This document shows, piece after piece, positions 11,063 to 19,974 of a stretch of 64,000 bases of DNA (positions are counted from its first letter, which is position 1; the number at the start of each line of letters is the position of its first letter). The translations under genes were made by a program, and so were the position numbers. Origin of the DNA: Litorivita sp050633545 (GTDB lineage Bacteria > Pseudomonadota > Alphaproteobacteria > Rhodobacterales > Rhodobacteraceae). Location of the stretch: assembly GCA_050633545.1 (NCBI GenBank), contig JBOEGS010000005.1:62001-126000 (forward strand). The letters are read 5' to 3'. The notes below the pieces were generated by a model. The model saw only the letters and a program-made list of their open reading frames with translations, did not search any database and was not told where the DNA came from.

Positions 11063-12208
11063 TCAGGTCCCGCGAATGGAAGTTGTTTTCGGATAATGCG
11101 CCGCAAAGCGCGCGCGGATGATCAAGACCCAAACCGCCACTGCGAGCACTTGGTGCACAATGGCGACCTGCCACGGCGCGCCGGTCATGACGGTGTATAT
11201 CCCCAAAACCACCTGCGCCAGAAGGGCGATAAAGGCGGCTTTGAAGGCGGCAGAGGTGCGCGGATGCGCCGAACGCAGCCCGCGGCGCAGCACAATTACG
11301 GAATAGATCAGCAACAGATAGCCGCTCACACGGTGGATAAATTGCACAAGGCCAGGGTTTTCGAAGAAATTGCGCCACCACGGCTCGATCATCATCGCAT
11401 CGGGCGGAAACACCTGACCGCCCATGAGCGGCCAATCGGTATAGGAGCGCCCCGCGTCGATCCCCGCCACCAAAGCGCCAAGAAGAATTTGCAAGAAAGC
11501 GAAATGCATCCACCCCGTTGCCATGCCGAACAGCTTGGCCTCTTTGGCACGGCGGGCCTGCATCAAATCACGTTCCTCGCGCCCCAGCATGAACATATAC
11601 CACGCGATGAAACCCAAGATAATGAAGGCGAGCCCAAGATGCGTCGCAAGCCGGTAGGAGGCGACATCGGTCATGGCACCCGACAGGCCCGAATGCACCA
11701 TCCACCACCCGACGGCCCCTTGCAAACCGCCCAAGACGCCAATGCCCAAAAGCCGTCCGGTCCATCCGGTCGGGATTTTGCGCGCCGCCAGAAAACCGAC
11801 AAAGCCGAGCGCCCAAACAAGGCCGATCACACGGCCCAGCTGCCGGTGGCCCCATTCCCACCAGTAAATCTGTTTGAAATCTGATAGTTCCATCCAAGAG
11901 TTCTGCATCTGGAACTCGGGGATCTGTTTGTATTTGTCGAACTCGGATTGCCAATCTGCGGCACTCATCGGCGGCAAGGCCCCCGTGAGGGGGCGCCATT
12001 CTGTGATCGACAACCCGCTGTCCGTCAGCCGCGTCAAACCGCCCACCGCAATCATCAAAGCCACAAGCGCGAAAAGCACCAAGAGCCATGCCCGAATGGC
12101 CCCGCGCGCACCGCGATGGCCGCGATCAATGATGCCGGAGGCGGGCGCGGCGGCCTGTTGCTGCGCGGCGTCGGTGACTTCTTCGAATATGCTGCGTTTT
12201 TGGCTCAT
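11063..12208 (-). CDS. ctaA: Haem A synthase (COX15/CtaA type)
   Basis: CtaA oxidises the C8 methyl of haem O to give haem A for aa3-type cytochrome oxidases, in the inner membrane. At 381 residues with about eight hydrophobic segments it is the alphaproteobacterial/mitochondrial COX15 type. The four haem-ligand histidines are visible in WWEWGHRQLGR, RLATHLGLAF, QFIHRVSGY and VAIVHQVLA, and the first periplasmic loop carries GGLTRLTDSGLSITEW. The ATG at 12208 is preceded by a GAAGG-type site. Downstream by 4 bp is the M32 peptidase; upstream by 76 bp, on the same strand, is trmJ. Confidence 0.95.
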   Translation of the reverse strand: MSQKRSIFEEVTDAAQQQAAAPASGIIDRGHRGARGAIRAWLLVLFALVALMIAVGGLTRLTDSGLSITEWRPLTGALPPMSAADWQSEFDKYKQIPEFQMQNSWMELSDFKQIYWWEWGHRQLGRVIGLVWALGFVGFLAARKIPTGWTGRLLGIGVLGGLQGAVGWWMVHSGLSGAMTDVASYRLATHLGLAFIILGFIAWYMFMLGREERDLMQARRAKEAKLFGMATGWMHFAFLQILLGALVAGIDAGRSYTDWPLMGGQVFPPDAMMIEPWWRNFFENPGLVQFIHRVSGYLLLIYSVIVLRRGLRSAHPRTSAAFKAAFIALLAQVVLGIYTVMTGAPWQVAIVHQVLAVAVWVLIIRARFAAHYPKTTSIRGT

Positions 12209-12284
12209 GGTTCTGCCTTCGCCCTTCTCTACGTCCCCAGTGGCGCACAGATTAGGGCGCGCGCCCTGCCCCTTCAAGTGGCGC

Positions 12285-13040
12285 TTAGCCGCGGGTTTTC
12301 CACCGGACCATCTGCCGCAGCACGCCGTGCAGCATCTGCACATCGGCGCGGGTCAGTGGCATGCGGCTCCACAGGTTGCGCAGGTTGATTTTCATGCCCT
12401 CCGATTTCTCTTCGGGAAAGAAAAACCCCGCCTCGGTCAGCTGCGTCTCGTAATGTTCGGCGAGTTTTTCCACATCCATCGCGCTGGCCCATTCGGTTTT
12501 GGCCATCTCGTCGGTGTGATGCACGATCTGCCCGCGCGCGCGTTGCCACTCATAGGCGGTCAAAAGCACGCATTGCGCAAGGTTGAGCGAGGCAAATTCG
12601 GGGTTCACCGGCACCGAAATAATCGCATTGGCGCGGGCGATATCGTCGTTTTCCAATCCGGCGCGCTCCGGCCCGAAAAGCACCGCAACCTTTTGGCCCT
12701 CGGCAATTTTTTCGGCGGCCATCTGCATCGCGCGCTCGGGGCTGACGATGGGTTTGGTCAATCCGCGCTGGCGGGCCGTAGTGGCAAAGACATAGGTGCA
12801 ATCTTCCAAGGCCTGCGCCGTATCCTCGAACAATCCCGCCTCGTCCAAAAGCCGTCCTGCGCCGCTGGCCATGGCCACGGCGCGCCCGTTGGGCCATCCG
12901 TCCCGCGGCGCGACAATGCGCATCCGGTCTAGGCCGAAATTCCACATGGCGCGGGCGGCCCCGCCGATGTTTTCGCCCATCTGCGGACGGATCAGGACAA
13001 ATGCGGGTTGCGGCGCGGGGCTGGGCTTGGGTCGGGGCAT
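12285..13040 (-). CDS. trmJ: TrmJ-type SPOUT RNA 2'-O-methyltransferase
   Basis: A cytoplasmic methyltransferase of the SPOUT (trefoil-knot) superfamily. TrmJ uses S-adenosylmethionine to 2'-O-methylate position 32 of tRNAs. The 251 residues show the family pattern: N-terminal RPQMGENIGGAARAMWNFGL, then LFGPERAGLENDDIARA and the cofactor-loop signature PVNPEFASLNLAQCVLL. A C-terminal helical region follows, as in TrmJ rather than the shorter TrmL. The start is the ATG at 13040 with AGGAAG upstream; extending to 13097 would add an Arg-rich stretch unlike the family. Substrate position is inferred from the family. Confidence 0.88.
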   Translation of the reverse strand: MPRPKPSPAPQPAFVLIRPQMGENIGGAARAMWNFGLDRMRIVAPRDGWPNGRAVAMASGAGRLLDEAGLFEDTAQALEDCTYVFATTARQRGLTKPIVSPERAMQMAAEKIAEGQKVAVLFGPERAGLENDDIARANAIISVPVNPEFASLNLAQCVLLTAYEWQRARGQIVHHTDEMAKTEWASAMDVEKLAEHYETQLTEAGFFFPEEKSEGMKINLRNLWSRMPLTRADVQMLHGVLRQMVRWKTRG

Positions 13041-13189
13041 ATAACAAGGCTTCCTGTGTCGATGCCGCCTGATACGCGGTTGCACCATGCGGGGCAAGCA
13101 TCTGCGGCACGCTCTCGCACTGTTGTCGCTGGCCCCGCGCGCAAGGCTGCGTTATAGCAAAGGCCAAGATCAAGATCAGGAGCCGCATC

Positions 13190-13810
13190 ATGGCCGATAC
13201 CGAGCAACCACAGCTTTACCTTATCACACCGCCGGAATTTGAATTGTCTATTTTTCCCGACGTGTTAGCGCGCGTTCTTGATGCACAGGACATCGCCTGT
13301 GTGCGCCTTGCCCTAGCCAGTCAGGATGAAGACGTGATTTGCCGCGCGGCCGATGCCTGCCGCGAGGTGACCCATGCGCGCGACGTGGCATTGGTGGTGG
13401 AACGCCATGTGATGCTGGTCGAACGTCTGGGCCTTGACGGGGTGCATTTGGTAGATGGTGCGCGCACCGTGCGCCATGCTCGCAAGGAGCTGGGCGAGGA
13501 TGCGATCATCGGCGCCTTTTGCGGCACCTCGCGCCATGACGGGATGAACGCCGGCGAAGCGGGTGCCGATTACGTCAGCTTTGGCCCCGTAGGGCAAACG
13601 CATTTGGGCACTGGCGATGTTGTGGACCGCGAGGTTTTCACATGGTGGTCGCAGGTGATCGAATTGCCCGTGGTGGCCGAGGGCGCATTGAGCGCCGATA
13701 TCATCACCAGCCTCGCGCCCGAAACCGACTTTTTTGGAATAGGCGAAGAGATTTGGGGCAAAGATGATCCGGTTGCCGCATTGGCCGCGCTCACGGCGGC
13801 GCTGCGTTAA
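13190..13810 (+). CDS. Divergent thiamine-phosphate synthase/TenI-like protein
   Basis: A 206-residue TIM-barrel protein of the ThiE/TenI superfamily, preceded by AGGAG ten bases before the ATG. ThiE joins the thiazole and pyrimidine phosphates to make thiamine phosphate. The barrel landmarks are present (GLDGVHLVDG near residue 80, GADYVSFGPV near 125, VVAEGALS near 165). The substrate-binding positions differ from classical ThiE: the usual QLREK-type strand reads CVRLALAS, and the NDD motif reads VVERH. I therefore keep the family call and leave the activity open. No TPP riboswitch is visible upstream, and no other thi gene is in the window. Confidence 0.72.
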   Translation: MADTEQPQLYLITPPEFELSIFPDVLARVLDAQDIACVRLALASQDEDVICRAADACREVTHARDVALVVERHVMLVERLGLDGVHLVDGARTVRHARKELGEDAIIGAFCGTSRHDGMNAGEAGADYVSFGPVGQTHLGTGDVVDREVFTWWSQVIELPVVAEGALSADIITSLAPETDFFGIGEEIWGKDDPVAALAALTAALR

Positions 13811-13822
13811 ACACAGCATTTC

Positions 13823-14656
13823 TTAGATGATTTGCCGCTCTGGTGGCATGCCAGCGCGCACTTGCTCTTCGCAGGCTTGGGCCAAGGACTTGCGACCCGT
13901 GTAATCCGACACTTTGAGCGGCGCGTGATAGTGGATGTCTACGCTGCCTTGACGCGGTGCGGCCAATGTTTGCAGCAGATGCGGGCCAAACTCCATATCG
14001 CCCCACCAGCCATAAAACCGCGCGTCGACACCCGTAGGGGCGCGGTAGACCACCGAGACCGGCTGCACATAGAGCACATCGCGCAGCTCTGGCGTAAAGA
14101 ACGCCTCAAAGAGCGTTGATTTAAATGGCAAAACCCGCATCCCGTCGGTGGAGGTGCCTTCGGGAAAGAACAGCAGCTTGTGACCGGCCAGCAGGCGGTT
14201 TTCAAATAGCTCTTGTTGCGCTTTGGCATGTTTGCGATCGCGGGTGATAAACACGGTGCCCGTCGCGCGTGCGAGCCATCCGATGCCTGGCCAATTGGCG
14301 ACTTCGGATTTGGAGACGAAATAGATCCGTTTGCGCGCGTTGAGGGCGAATATATCGAGCCATGTCGTATGGTTGGCCACCACCGCGCCGCGCTCTTCCA
14401 TCCGCGCGCCGTGAATGCGGTGACGAATGCCCAAGATGACAAAGGCCCCGCGGCAAACCACCTGCGTGATCCAAGGCGTCCAAGGGCGGTGAAGCCCGTG
14501 CAGCGGCCGCTCGACCAGCCGCAAAGCCAAGAGAATGAGCAGCCCGCCAAAGACCAACAGCGCCAAGAGCAGCCCCCGAATGACAACCAAAGCCCAGCCC
14601 GGAGCGGTGATTTCAATCGGTTCTGGCTCCTGCTCGGGATGCCACAGATAGGTCAT
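13823..14656 (-). CDS. olsA: Lyso-ornithine-lipid O-acyltransferase (PlsC family)
   Basis: OlsA acylates lyso-ornithine lipid, completing the phosphorus-free membrane lipid ornithine lipid. The 277 residues include an N-terminal hydrophobic segment (around LVVIRGLLLALLVFGGLL), the acyltransferase motif ANHTTWLD (H and D catalytic) and the second motif FFPEGTSTDG. On sequence alone it could be a 1-acylglycerol-3-phosphate acyltransferase (plsC). The choice of OlsA rests on context: its ATG overlaps the stop codon of olsB by 4 bp (14653-14656), the standard olsBA arrangement in alphaproteobacteria. Confidence 0.87.
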   Translation of the reverse strand: MTYLWHPEQEPEPIEITAPGWALVVIRGLLLALLVFGGLLILLALRLVERPLHGLHRPWTPWITQVVCRGAFVILGIRHRIHGARMEERGAVVANHTTWLDIFALNARKRIYFVSKSEVANWPGIGWLARATGTVFITRDRKHAKAQQELFENRLLAGHKLLFFPEGTSTDGMRVLPFKSTLFEAFFTPELRDVLYVQPVSVVYRAPTGVDARFYGWWGDMEFGPHLLQTLAAPRQGSVDIHYHAPLKVSDYTGRKSLAQACEEQVRAGMPPERQII

Positions 14657-15432
14657 TTTGCGGTGTCTTTCGCGTAGAGGTTTCTTTGCTTGTCGCTGAG
14701 CAGGTCCATATCGACCACAAGGCAGACATCGACCGTATTGAACGCATGATCGATAAAGGCGCCTTCGCCGATATACCCGCCCAAACGCAGATAGGATTTG
14801 ATCAAAGGCGGCACCATGCGCATGGTCGCGGCGCGGTCCAGCTGCGCCTCAAGGATCAGGTCCATTCGTTGAAAATGTGCCTCCTGCGCGCGCACGCGGA
14901 GGGCTTCGGGCGCCAAATGGCGATGGTGAAGCAAGGACAAAACCGGAGCGAGCGCCTCGATATCGGTGCCATGAAAGCTGGCCACGCCAAAAAGAATTTC
15001 AATCTCATGGGCAAGCACAAAATCGGCCAGCCCGCTCCACAGCTTGAATAGCGCCAGACCGCCGCGAAAATCGGGATGCACGCAGGAACGCCCAAGCTCC
15101 AACAGCTTGCGCCCAGAGTCTTTAAGCACCGAGATGTCATATTCATCTTCGGAGTAATATTGCCCCGCCGCCTCGGCCTGTTCGGCGCGCAGCAAACGAT
15201 AGACGCCCACAACATGATCAAGGCTTTGCGCATCGCGCGAGGGATCAATCAAGATCAGATGATCAAAGAAGGGATCAAAGCGGTCCTTCTCAAGGCGGGC
15301 CTCATGGTCGACCATTTCGCCGCCGCCGCCCAATTCTTCGACAAACACGTGATACCGCAGACGTTGCGCAGCACGCAGTTCGTCCTCGGTTTCAGCCAGT
15401 TTGACCTGAAGCTGTGGGGTTTCGACGCGCAT
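14653..15432 (-). CDS. olsB: L-ornithine N-alpha-acyltransferase
   Basis: OlsB transfers a 3-hydroxyacyl group from acyl carrier protein to the alpha amine of ornithine, the first step of ornithine-lipid synthesis. The 259 residues match the GNAT-like OlsB/hemolysin-related family: LRAAQRLRYHVFVEELGG near the N-terminus, then HVVGVYRLL, LELGRSCVHPDFRGG and a C-terminal LGGYIGEGAFIDHAFNTVDVC segment. It begins the olsB-olsA operon, with a 4-bp overlap into olsA. Marine Rhodobacterales use ornithine lipid as a major or phosphate-limitation lipid; no PhoB box was identified upstream by eye. Confidence 0.93.
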   Translation of the reverse strand: MRVETPQLQVKLAETEDELRAAQRLRYHVFVEELGGGGEMVDHEARLEKDRFDPFFDHLILIDPSRDAQSLDHVVGVYRLLRAEQAEAAGQYYSEDEYDISVLKDSGRKLLELGRSCVHPDFRGGLALFKLWSGLADFVLAHEIEILFGVASFHGTDIEALAPVLSLLHHRHLAPEALRVRAQEAHFQRMDLILEAQLDRAATMRMVPPLIKSYLRLGGYIGEGAFIDHAFNTVDVCLVVDMDLLSDKQRNLYAKDTAK

Positions 15433-15572
15433 CCAACCTGTCCATTTGGCAAAGTGTTATGCCTTCTAGGCATGCAGCCCCCGCGAGGCAAGCGCAGATA
15501 CCGAGAGGCAGGGGGCCGATATGTGCCTGTTGTCGCCATGCCGCATCGACGTTAACCTTTCGGTAACCTCAA

Positions 15573-15755
15573 TCACGGATCAAAGACGGGACACAATGCA
15601 ATACGAGACCCCTCAATGACGACCTTGCCAGCTTCGGGAAAATTGACAGTGATTTTTCCACCAATGTTGGATTGCACCTGCCCGATCCCCCAATCTGGCT
15701 GCGTCGGGTGCGTCACGCGCATGCCCGGCTCTAAAAATGCATTCAAGTCATTCAT
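15573..15755 (-). CDS. DUF3553 small protein
   Basis: A 60-residue protein (MNDLNAFLEPGMRVTHP onward) of the DUF3553 family. The conserved core reads DWGIGQVQSNIGGKITVNF followed by GKVVIEG and ends near PVFDP. The composition suggests a small beta-barrel, like the SH3-like folds near some helicases, but no function is established. Start codons at 15782 or 15794 are also in frame; 15755 is chosen because it matches the usual N-terminus, although no strong ribosome site precedes it. It is divergent from chpT and shares its short promoter region. Confidence 0.72.
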   Translation of the reverse strand: MNDLNAFLEPGMRVTHPTQPDWGIGQVQSNIGGKITVNFPEAGKVVIEGSRIALCPVFDP

Positions 15756-15785
15756 ATTATTCAAGTCCCGCTCGGAGGTCATTTC

Positions 15786-16385
15786 ATGAGCCACTCTAAT
15801 ATCGAACTTGCCTCATTGATAGGCTCGCGTATCTGCCACGACCTCATCAGCCCCGTCGGCGCGATCAGCAACGGGCTTGAGCTTTTGGCAATGGGCAGCG
15901 GGGTTGGCACTTCGCCCGAAATGGCCTTGATCGCCGAAAGCGTCGAGAACGCCAATGCCCGCATCCGGTTTTTCCGCGTTGCCTACGGCATGTCGAGCGA
16001 GGGCCAGATGATCGGCAAGAACGAGGTCTGCTCGATCTTGGCGGGCATCGCCAAGGGCGCGCGGGTCGAATTTGATTGGGATCCGCAAAGCGATCTGGCC
16101 CGCCAAGAGGCGCAGGCGGTGTTTTTGGCCATTCAATGTCTGGAAACCTCGATGCCCTTTGGCGGCACGATCCGCGTTACCGAACGCAGCCCCGGATGGG
16201 CCGTGGTCGGCAGCGCGCCGAAACTTCGCCAAGAGGACGTGCCGTGGGAGGCGCTGGAAACCGACAGCGGGGCCGAGGTCATTCCCGCTCAGGTTCAATT
16301 CGCGCTCTTACCCTTGGTGCTGAGCACCTTGGGGAAACGGCTCACTCTCGAACGCGAAGAAGGTGAAATAAGGATTGTTTTCTGA
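15786..16385 (+). CDS. chpT: ChpT-type histidine phosphotransferase
   Basis: ChpT relays phosphate from the hybrid kinase CckA to CtrA (and CpdR), controlling cell cycle, motility and gene-transfer-agent genes in alphaproteobacteria. The 199 residues begin with the dimerisation helices carrying the phospho-accepting H18 in RICHDLISPVGAISNGLELL. The C-terminal half is a degenerate ATPase-like fold (GWAVVGSAPKL to TLEREEGEIRIVF) without ATP-binding N, G1 or G2 boxes, as expected for ChpT. GGAGG lies 8 bases upstream of the ATG. Neither cckA nor ctrA is in the window. Confidence 0.88.
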   Translation: MSHSNIELASLIGSRICHDLISPVGAISNGLELLAMGSGVGTSPEMALIAESVENANARIRFFRVAYGMSSEGQMIGKNEVCSILAGIAKGARVEFDWDPQSDLARQEAQAVFLAIQCLETSMPFGGTIRVTERSPGWAVVGSAPKLRQEDVPWEALETDSGAEVIPAQVQFALLPLVLSTLGKRLTLEREEGEIRIVF

Positions 16386-16408
16386 TCCTTACGAGGCGAA
16401 TTTAATGC

Positions 16409-16438
16409 AAAAAGGCGGGAGATCATCCCGCCTTTTTC
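16409..16438. terminator. Bidirectional intrinsic terminator between chpT and proA
   Basis: Stem AAAAGGCGGGA with TCCCGCCTTTT, 5-7 base loop, and a T run on both strands. It separates convergent chpT and proA. Confidence 0.9.
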
Positions 16439-16462
16439 GTTTTACCTTCGCGGCAGCCAGCT

Positions 16463-17728
16463 TTAGGCGCGCAGGGTGCCATCGCCAACAACGATATATT
16501 TGAACGAGGTCAGCTGCGCCGCGCCAACGGGGCCGCGCGCGTGCATCTTGCCCGTGGCGATGCCGATCTCGGCCCCCATGCCAAATTCGCCGCCATCGGC
16601 AAATTGTGTCGAGGCATTGCGCATCAAAATCGCGCTATCGAGCCGCTCGAAGAACCGCGCCGCAGCGGCGTCATTCTCGGTGAGGATACAATCGGTGTGG
16701 TTTGATCCATATTGGCGGATATGGGCGATGGCCCCGTCGACGTCATCGACGGTTTTGGCGGCAATATCCATATCGAGATATTCGTGCCCCCAATCCTCCT
16801 CTGTGGCCTCGACCGTGCCCGCGATCGCATCCAATCCCGCCCCAGCATGCACACGCACGCCCGCTTGGATCAGCATTTCGATCAACGCCGTGCCAAGGCT
16901 GGCGGCGATATCCTTGTGGATCAGCAGGCACTCTGCCGCGCCGCAAATACCGGTGCGGCGGGTTTTGGCGTTCAACACCACATCGAGCGCCTTTTGCGGG
17001 TCGGCATCCTTATCGACATAGATATGGACGATGCCCTCAAGATGGGCAAACACCGGCACACGGGCCTCGCGTTGCACCAATCCGACCAGCCCCTTACCGC
17101 CGCGCGGGATGATCACATCGATGGTATCGGTCATGGTCAACATCTCTTGCACAGCCGCGCGGTCGCGGGTGGGCACCAATTGCACCGCCGCCTCGGGCAG
17201 TCCCGCAGCACGCAGACCTTCCAAGATGCAAGCGTGCAGCAAAGTGGCCGAGTTGAAGCTTTCGGAGCCGCCGCGCAAAATCACCGCATTGCCCGCCTTA
17301 AGGCAGAGCGCCGCCGCATCCGCCGTCACATTCGGGCGGCTTTCATAGATCACACCGATCACCCCGAGCGGGGTGCGCTGACGTTTGATGTGCAGACCCG
17401 AGGGCATGTCCCATTCGGTCAAAACCTCGCCCACGGGATCGTCTTGGCCCGCCACGGCGCGCAGGCTGTCGCAAATGCCTTGAATGCGCGGCTCGTCCAG
17501 CATGAGCCGGTCCATCATCGCGGGGCTGAGGCCTTTGTCGCGACCAAATGCGAGGTCTTTTTCATTGGCGGCAATGATCTCGGCGCGGCGCGCCCAAACC
17601 TGATCGGCAGCCAAGGTGAGCGCTTTGGCTTTGGCCTCGGCGCTGGCATAGGCCAATTGGGCCGCTGCCGCTTTGGCCCGCGCGCCCAGTGCTTCCATCA
17701 TGGAATGAATATCTACGTTATCTTTCAT
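16463..17728 (-). CDS. proA: Gamma-glutamyl phosphate reductase
   Basis: ProA reduces gamma-glutamyl phosphate to glutamate semialdehyde with NADPH, the second step of proline synthesis. The 421 residues contain the aldehyde-dehydrogenase fold with PLGVIGVIYESRPNVT, GGSESFNSA, the IPRGGKGLV motif and the catalytic cysteine in RTGICGAAE. The start used is the ATG at 17728; an in-frame TTG at 17743 would add five residues. It lies 83 bp downstream of proB on the same strand, so obgE-proB-proA look co-transcribed. Confidence 0.95.
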   Translation of the reverse strand: MKDNVDIHSMMEALGARAKAAAAQLAYASAEAKAKALTLAADQVWARRAEIIAANEKDLAFGRDKGLSPAMMDRLMLDEPRIQGICDSLRAVAGQDDPVGEVLTEWDMPSGLHIKRQRTPLGVIGVIYESRPNVTADAAALCLKAGNAVILRGGSESFNSATLLHACILEGLRAAGLPEAAVQLVPTRDRAAVQEMLTMTDTIDVIIPRGGKGLVGLVQREARVPVFAHLEGIVHIYVDKDADPQKALDVVLNAKTRRTGICGAAECLLIHKDIAASLGTALIEMLIQAGVRVHAGAGLDAIAGTVEATEEDWGHEYLDMDIAAKTVDDVDGAIAHIRQYGSNHTDCILTENDAAAARFFERLDSAILMRNASTQFADGGEFGMGAEIGIATGKMHARGPVGAAQLTSFKYIVVGDGTLRA

Positions 17729-17811
17729 AGGCTTGTCTTTCAAACTTCGCGTGCTGCTCTAAGATTTATGACCAGCATCTTAACACAGGTCACCGCGCCA
17801 AGATATGCGCC

Positions 17812-18918
17812 TTATAGCGCCATGTCATCGCGGTGGATCAAAACCGACCGGCCAGGATATCCCAGCAGCGCTTCAATCGCATCGGTGCGCAACCCTTTGG
17901 TTTGGCGCGCTTCTTCGGCGGTGTAGCGGGTCAGCCCTTGGGCGATCTTATGCCCGTCCGGCGTGCAGATCGCCACTGGGTCACCGCGGCCGAAACGGCC
18001 GCTGATCTCCGTGACCCCTGCGGGGAGAAGGGATTTTCCTGATTGCAGCGCCTTGACGGCCCCCGCATCGAGGCGCACTTCGCCCTTGGGTTTCATCGCC
18101 GCGATCCAGCGTTTGCGCGCCGCTTGCGGATCATCCTCGGCCAAAAACCAAGTGGCATTGGCGCCCTCTTGAAGCGCCCGCAAAGGCCGCAGTTGCGAGC
18201 CTTCTGCAATCGCCATCGCGCAGCCGCCCGCCGTAGCCGTTTGCGCCGCCAGCAGCTTGGTTTTCATCCCCCCCTTGCTCAGGCCGGAGGCGGCATCACC
18301 CGCCATCGCCTCGATCTCGGGTGTGATTTTTTCAACGATATCAAAACGTTTTGCACCCGCATCGGTTTGCGGATTGGCGGTATAAAGCCCGTCGACATCC
18401 GAGAGCAGCACCAAGCGATCCGCACCGATGGTCACGGCAACCTGCGCCGCGAGGCGGTCATTGTCGCCATAGCGGATTTCATCGGTGGCAATCGTGTCGT
18501 TTTCATTGACGATGGGCACCGCACCGAGCGAGAGCAACGTTTCCAAGGTCGCGCGGCTGTTGAGATAGCGGCGGCGGTCGGCGCTGTCTTCGAGCGTCAC
18601 GAGCACCTGCGCGGCGGTGATCCGATGCGGGGCAAGCGCCTCTTCATAGGCGCGGGCAAGACGGATTTGACCCACCGCCGCAGCGGCTTGGCTTTGCTCA
18701 AGCAGCAAGGCGCCAGCGGGCAAATTCAACGCCCCGCGCCCCAAGGCGATGGAGCCGGAGGACACAAGGATCACATCCGCGCCCTGCCCTTTGAGCATGG
18801 CGACATCTTCGGCCAGCGCGCGCAACCAATCGGCGCGCAAAGCGCCGCTTGTGCGGTCCACCAAAAGCGCCGAGCCGATTTTTACAATAATACGTTTTGC
18901 ACCGGTCAGGGACGCCAC
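17812..18918 (-). CDS. proB: Glutamate 5-kinase
   Basis: ProB phosphorylates glutamate in the first step of proline synthesis and is usually feedback-inhibited by proline. The 368 residues show an amino-acid kinase domain (KIGSALLVD, LVSSGSIALGRG, VPIVNENDTIATDE, SDVDGLY, GGMKTKLLAA) followed by a C-terminal PUA domain from about residue 275 (GEVRLDAGAVKAL, GRFGRGDPVAI). The start is a GTG at 18918, inside the end of obgE (13-bp overlap), which points to translational coupling. Confidence 0.95.
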   Translation of the reverse strand: MASLTGAKRIIVKIGSALLVDRTSGALRADWLRALAEDVAMLKGQGADVILVSSGSIALGRGALNLPAGALLLEQSQAAAAVGQIRLARAYEEALAPHRITAAQVLVTLEDSADRRRYLNSRATLETLLSLGAVPIVNENDTIATDEIRYGDNDRLAAQVAVTIGADRLVLLSDVDGLYTANPQTDAGAKRFDIVEKITPEIEAMAGDAASGLSKGGMKTKLLAAQTATAGGCAMAIAEGSQLRPLRALQEGANATWFLAEDDPQAARKRWIAAMKPKGEVRLDAGAVKALQSGKSLLPAGVTEISGRFGRGDPVAICTPDGHKIAQGLTRYTAEEARQTKGLRTDAIEALLGYPGRSVLIHRDDMAL

Positions 18919-19943
18919 GGTTCGGGCTCCTCCTGCGATTTGGCTTGGCGGATGCGGTCATCGGTAATTTGCGCCCGCACGGCGCGCAGCACCTCTTTGA
19001 GCCCCTCTCCGCTCACGCCCGACATCATCAAAACCGGCGCGCCAGCAGCCTCTTCGAGGGCCGCTTTTGCTTCTGCGCGCTCTTCGTCGTCCAGCGCATC
19101 GACCTTGTTGAGCGCGGTGATGCGCGGCTTGTCCGCCAGATGACCGCCGTAGGCTTCCAGCTCGCCAATGATTTCGCGGTAATCCTCGGCAATCGTCTCG
19201 GAGGTGCCATCGATGAGATGCAACAGCACCGCGCAGCGCTCCACATGCCCCAAGAAACGATCGCCAAGCCCGCGCCCCTCGGAGGCGCCGGAAATCAGTC
19301 CGGGAATATCGGCAATGACAAATTCGGCCCCGTCAATGCCCACAACTCCCAGATTGGGGTGCAATGTGGTGAACGGGTAATCGGCAATTTTGGGCCGCGC
19401 ATTCGAAGTCGCCGACAAAAACGTCGATTTGCCCGCATTGGGCAGCCCCAGCAAACCGGCATCGGCGATCAGCTTTAGCCGCAGCCAAAGCGTGCGCTCG
19501 ACCCCCTCTTGGCCGGGGTTCTTGCGGCGCGGGGCTTGGTTGGTCGCGGATTTGAAATGCAGGTTGCCAAAGCCGCCATTGCCGCCCTTGGCCAAAAGCA
19601 CCCGCTGGCCCAGTTCGGTCATATCGGCGATGACGGTTTCTTGGTCTTCGTCTAGAATTTCGGTGCCGACCGGCACGCGCAGCACGATATCGTCGCCCGA
19701 AGCGCCGGTGCGTTGGTTGCCCATTCCCGGCTGGCCGTTTTTGGCGAAAAAGTGCTGCTGATAGCGAAAATCGATCAGCGTGTTCAGCCCGTCGACCGCC
19801 TCGACCCAGACATAGCCGCCATTGCCGCCGTCGCCGCCGTCAGGGCCGCCATATTCGATATACTTCTCGCGCCGAAAGCTGATACAGCCGCCGCCGCCCG
19901 AACCGGAGCGGATATAGACCTTTGCAAGATCAAGAAACTTCAT
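18906..19943 (-). CDS. obgE: GTPase Obg/CgtA
   Basis: Obg is an essential GTPase involved in late 50S assembly and stress control. The 345 residues comprise the glycine-rich Obg fold (residues 1-158, with SGSGGGGCISFRREKY and GGPDGGDGGNGGYVW) and a GTPase domain (G1 GLPNAGKST, G3 DIPGLI, G4 NKVD). The C-terminal OCT extension of some species is absent. The gene order rplU-rpmA-(GNAT)-obgE-proB-proA is a common bacterial arrangement. Confidence 0.97.
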   Translation of the reverse strand: MKFLDLAKVYIRSGSGGGGCISFRREKYIEYGGPDGGDGGNGGYVWVEAVDGLNTLIDFRYQQHFFAKNGQPGMGNQRTGASGDDIVLRVPVGTEILDEDQETVIADMTELGQRVLLAKGGNGGFGNLHFKSATNQAPRRKNPGQEGVERTLWLRLKLIADAGLLGLPNAGKSTFLSATSNARPKIADYPFTTLHPNLGVVGIDGAEFVIADIPGLISGASEGRGLGDRFLGHVERCAVLLHLIDGTSETIAEDYREIIGELEAYGGHLADKPRITALNKVDALDDEERAEAKAALEEAAGAPVLMMSGVSGEGLKEVLRAVRAQITDDRIRQAKSQEEPEPWRP

Positions 19944-19974
19944 AACGTTCTCCTATGCAAAGGTCGGGGGCCGA

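Noticed and set aside
13041..13189. Search for a TPP riboswitch ahead of the ThiE-like gene
   Set aside because: No CTGAGA-type thi-box core or second conserved ACC-GAACC-like stretch is seen; the 149 bp are GC-rich and unremarkable.
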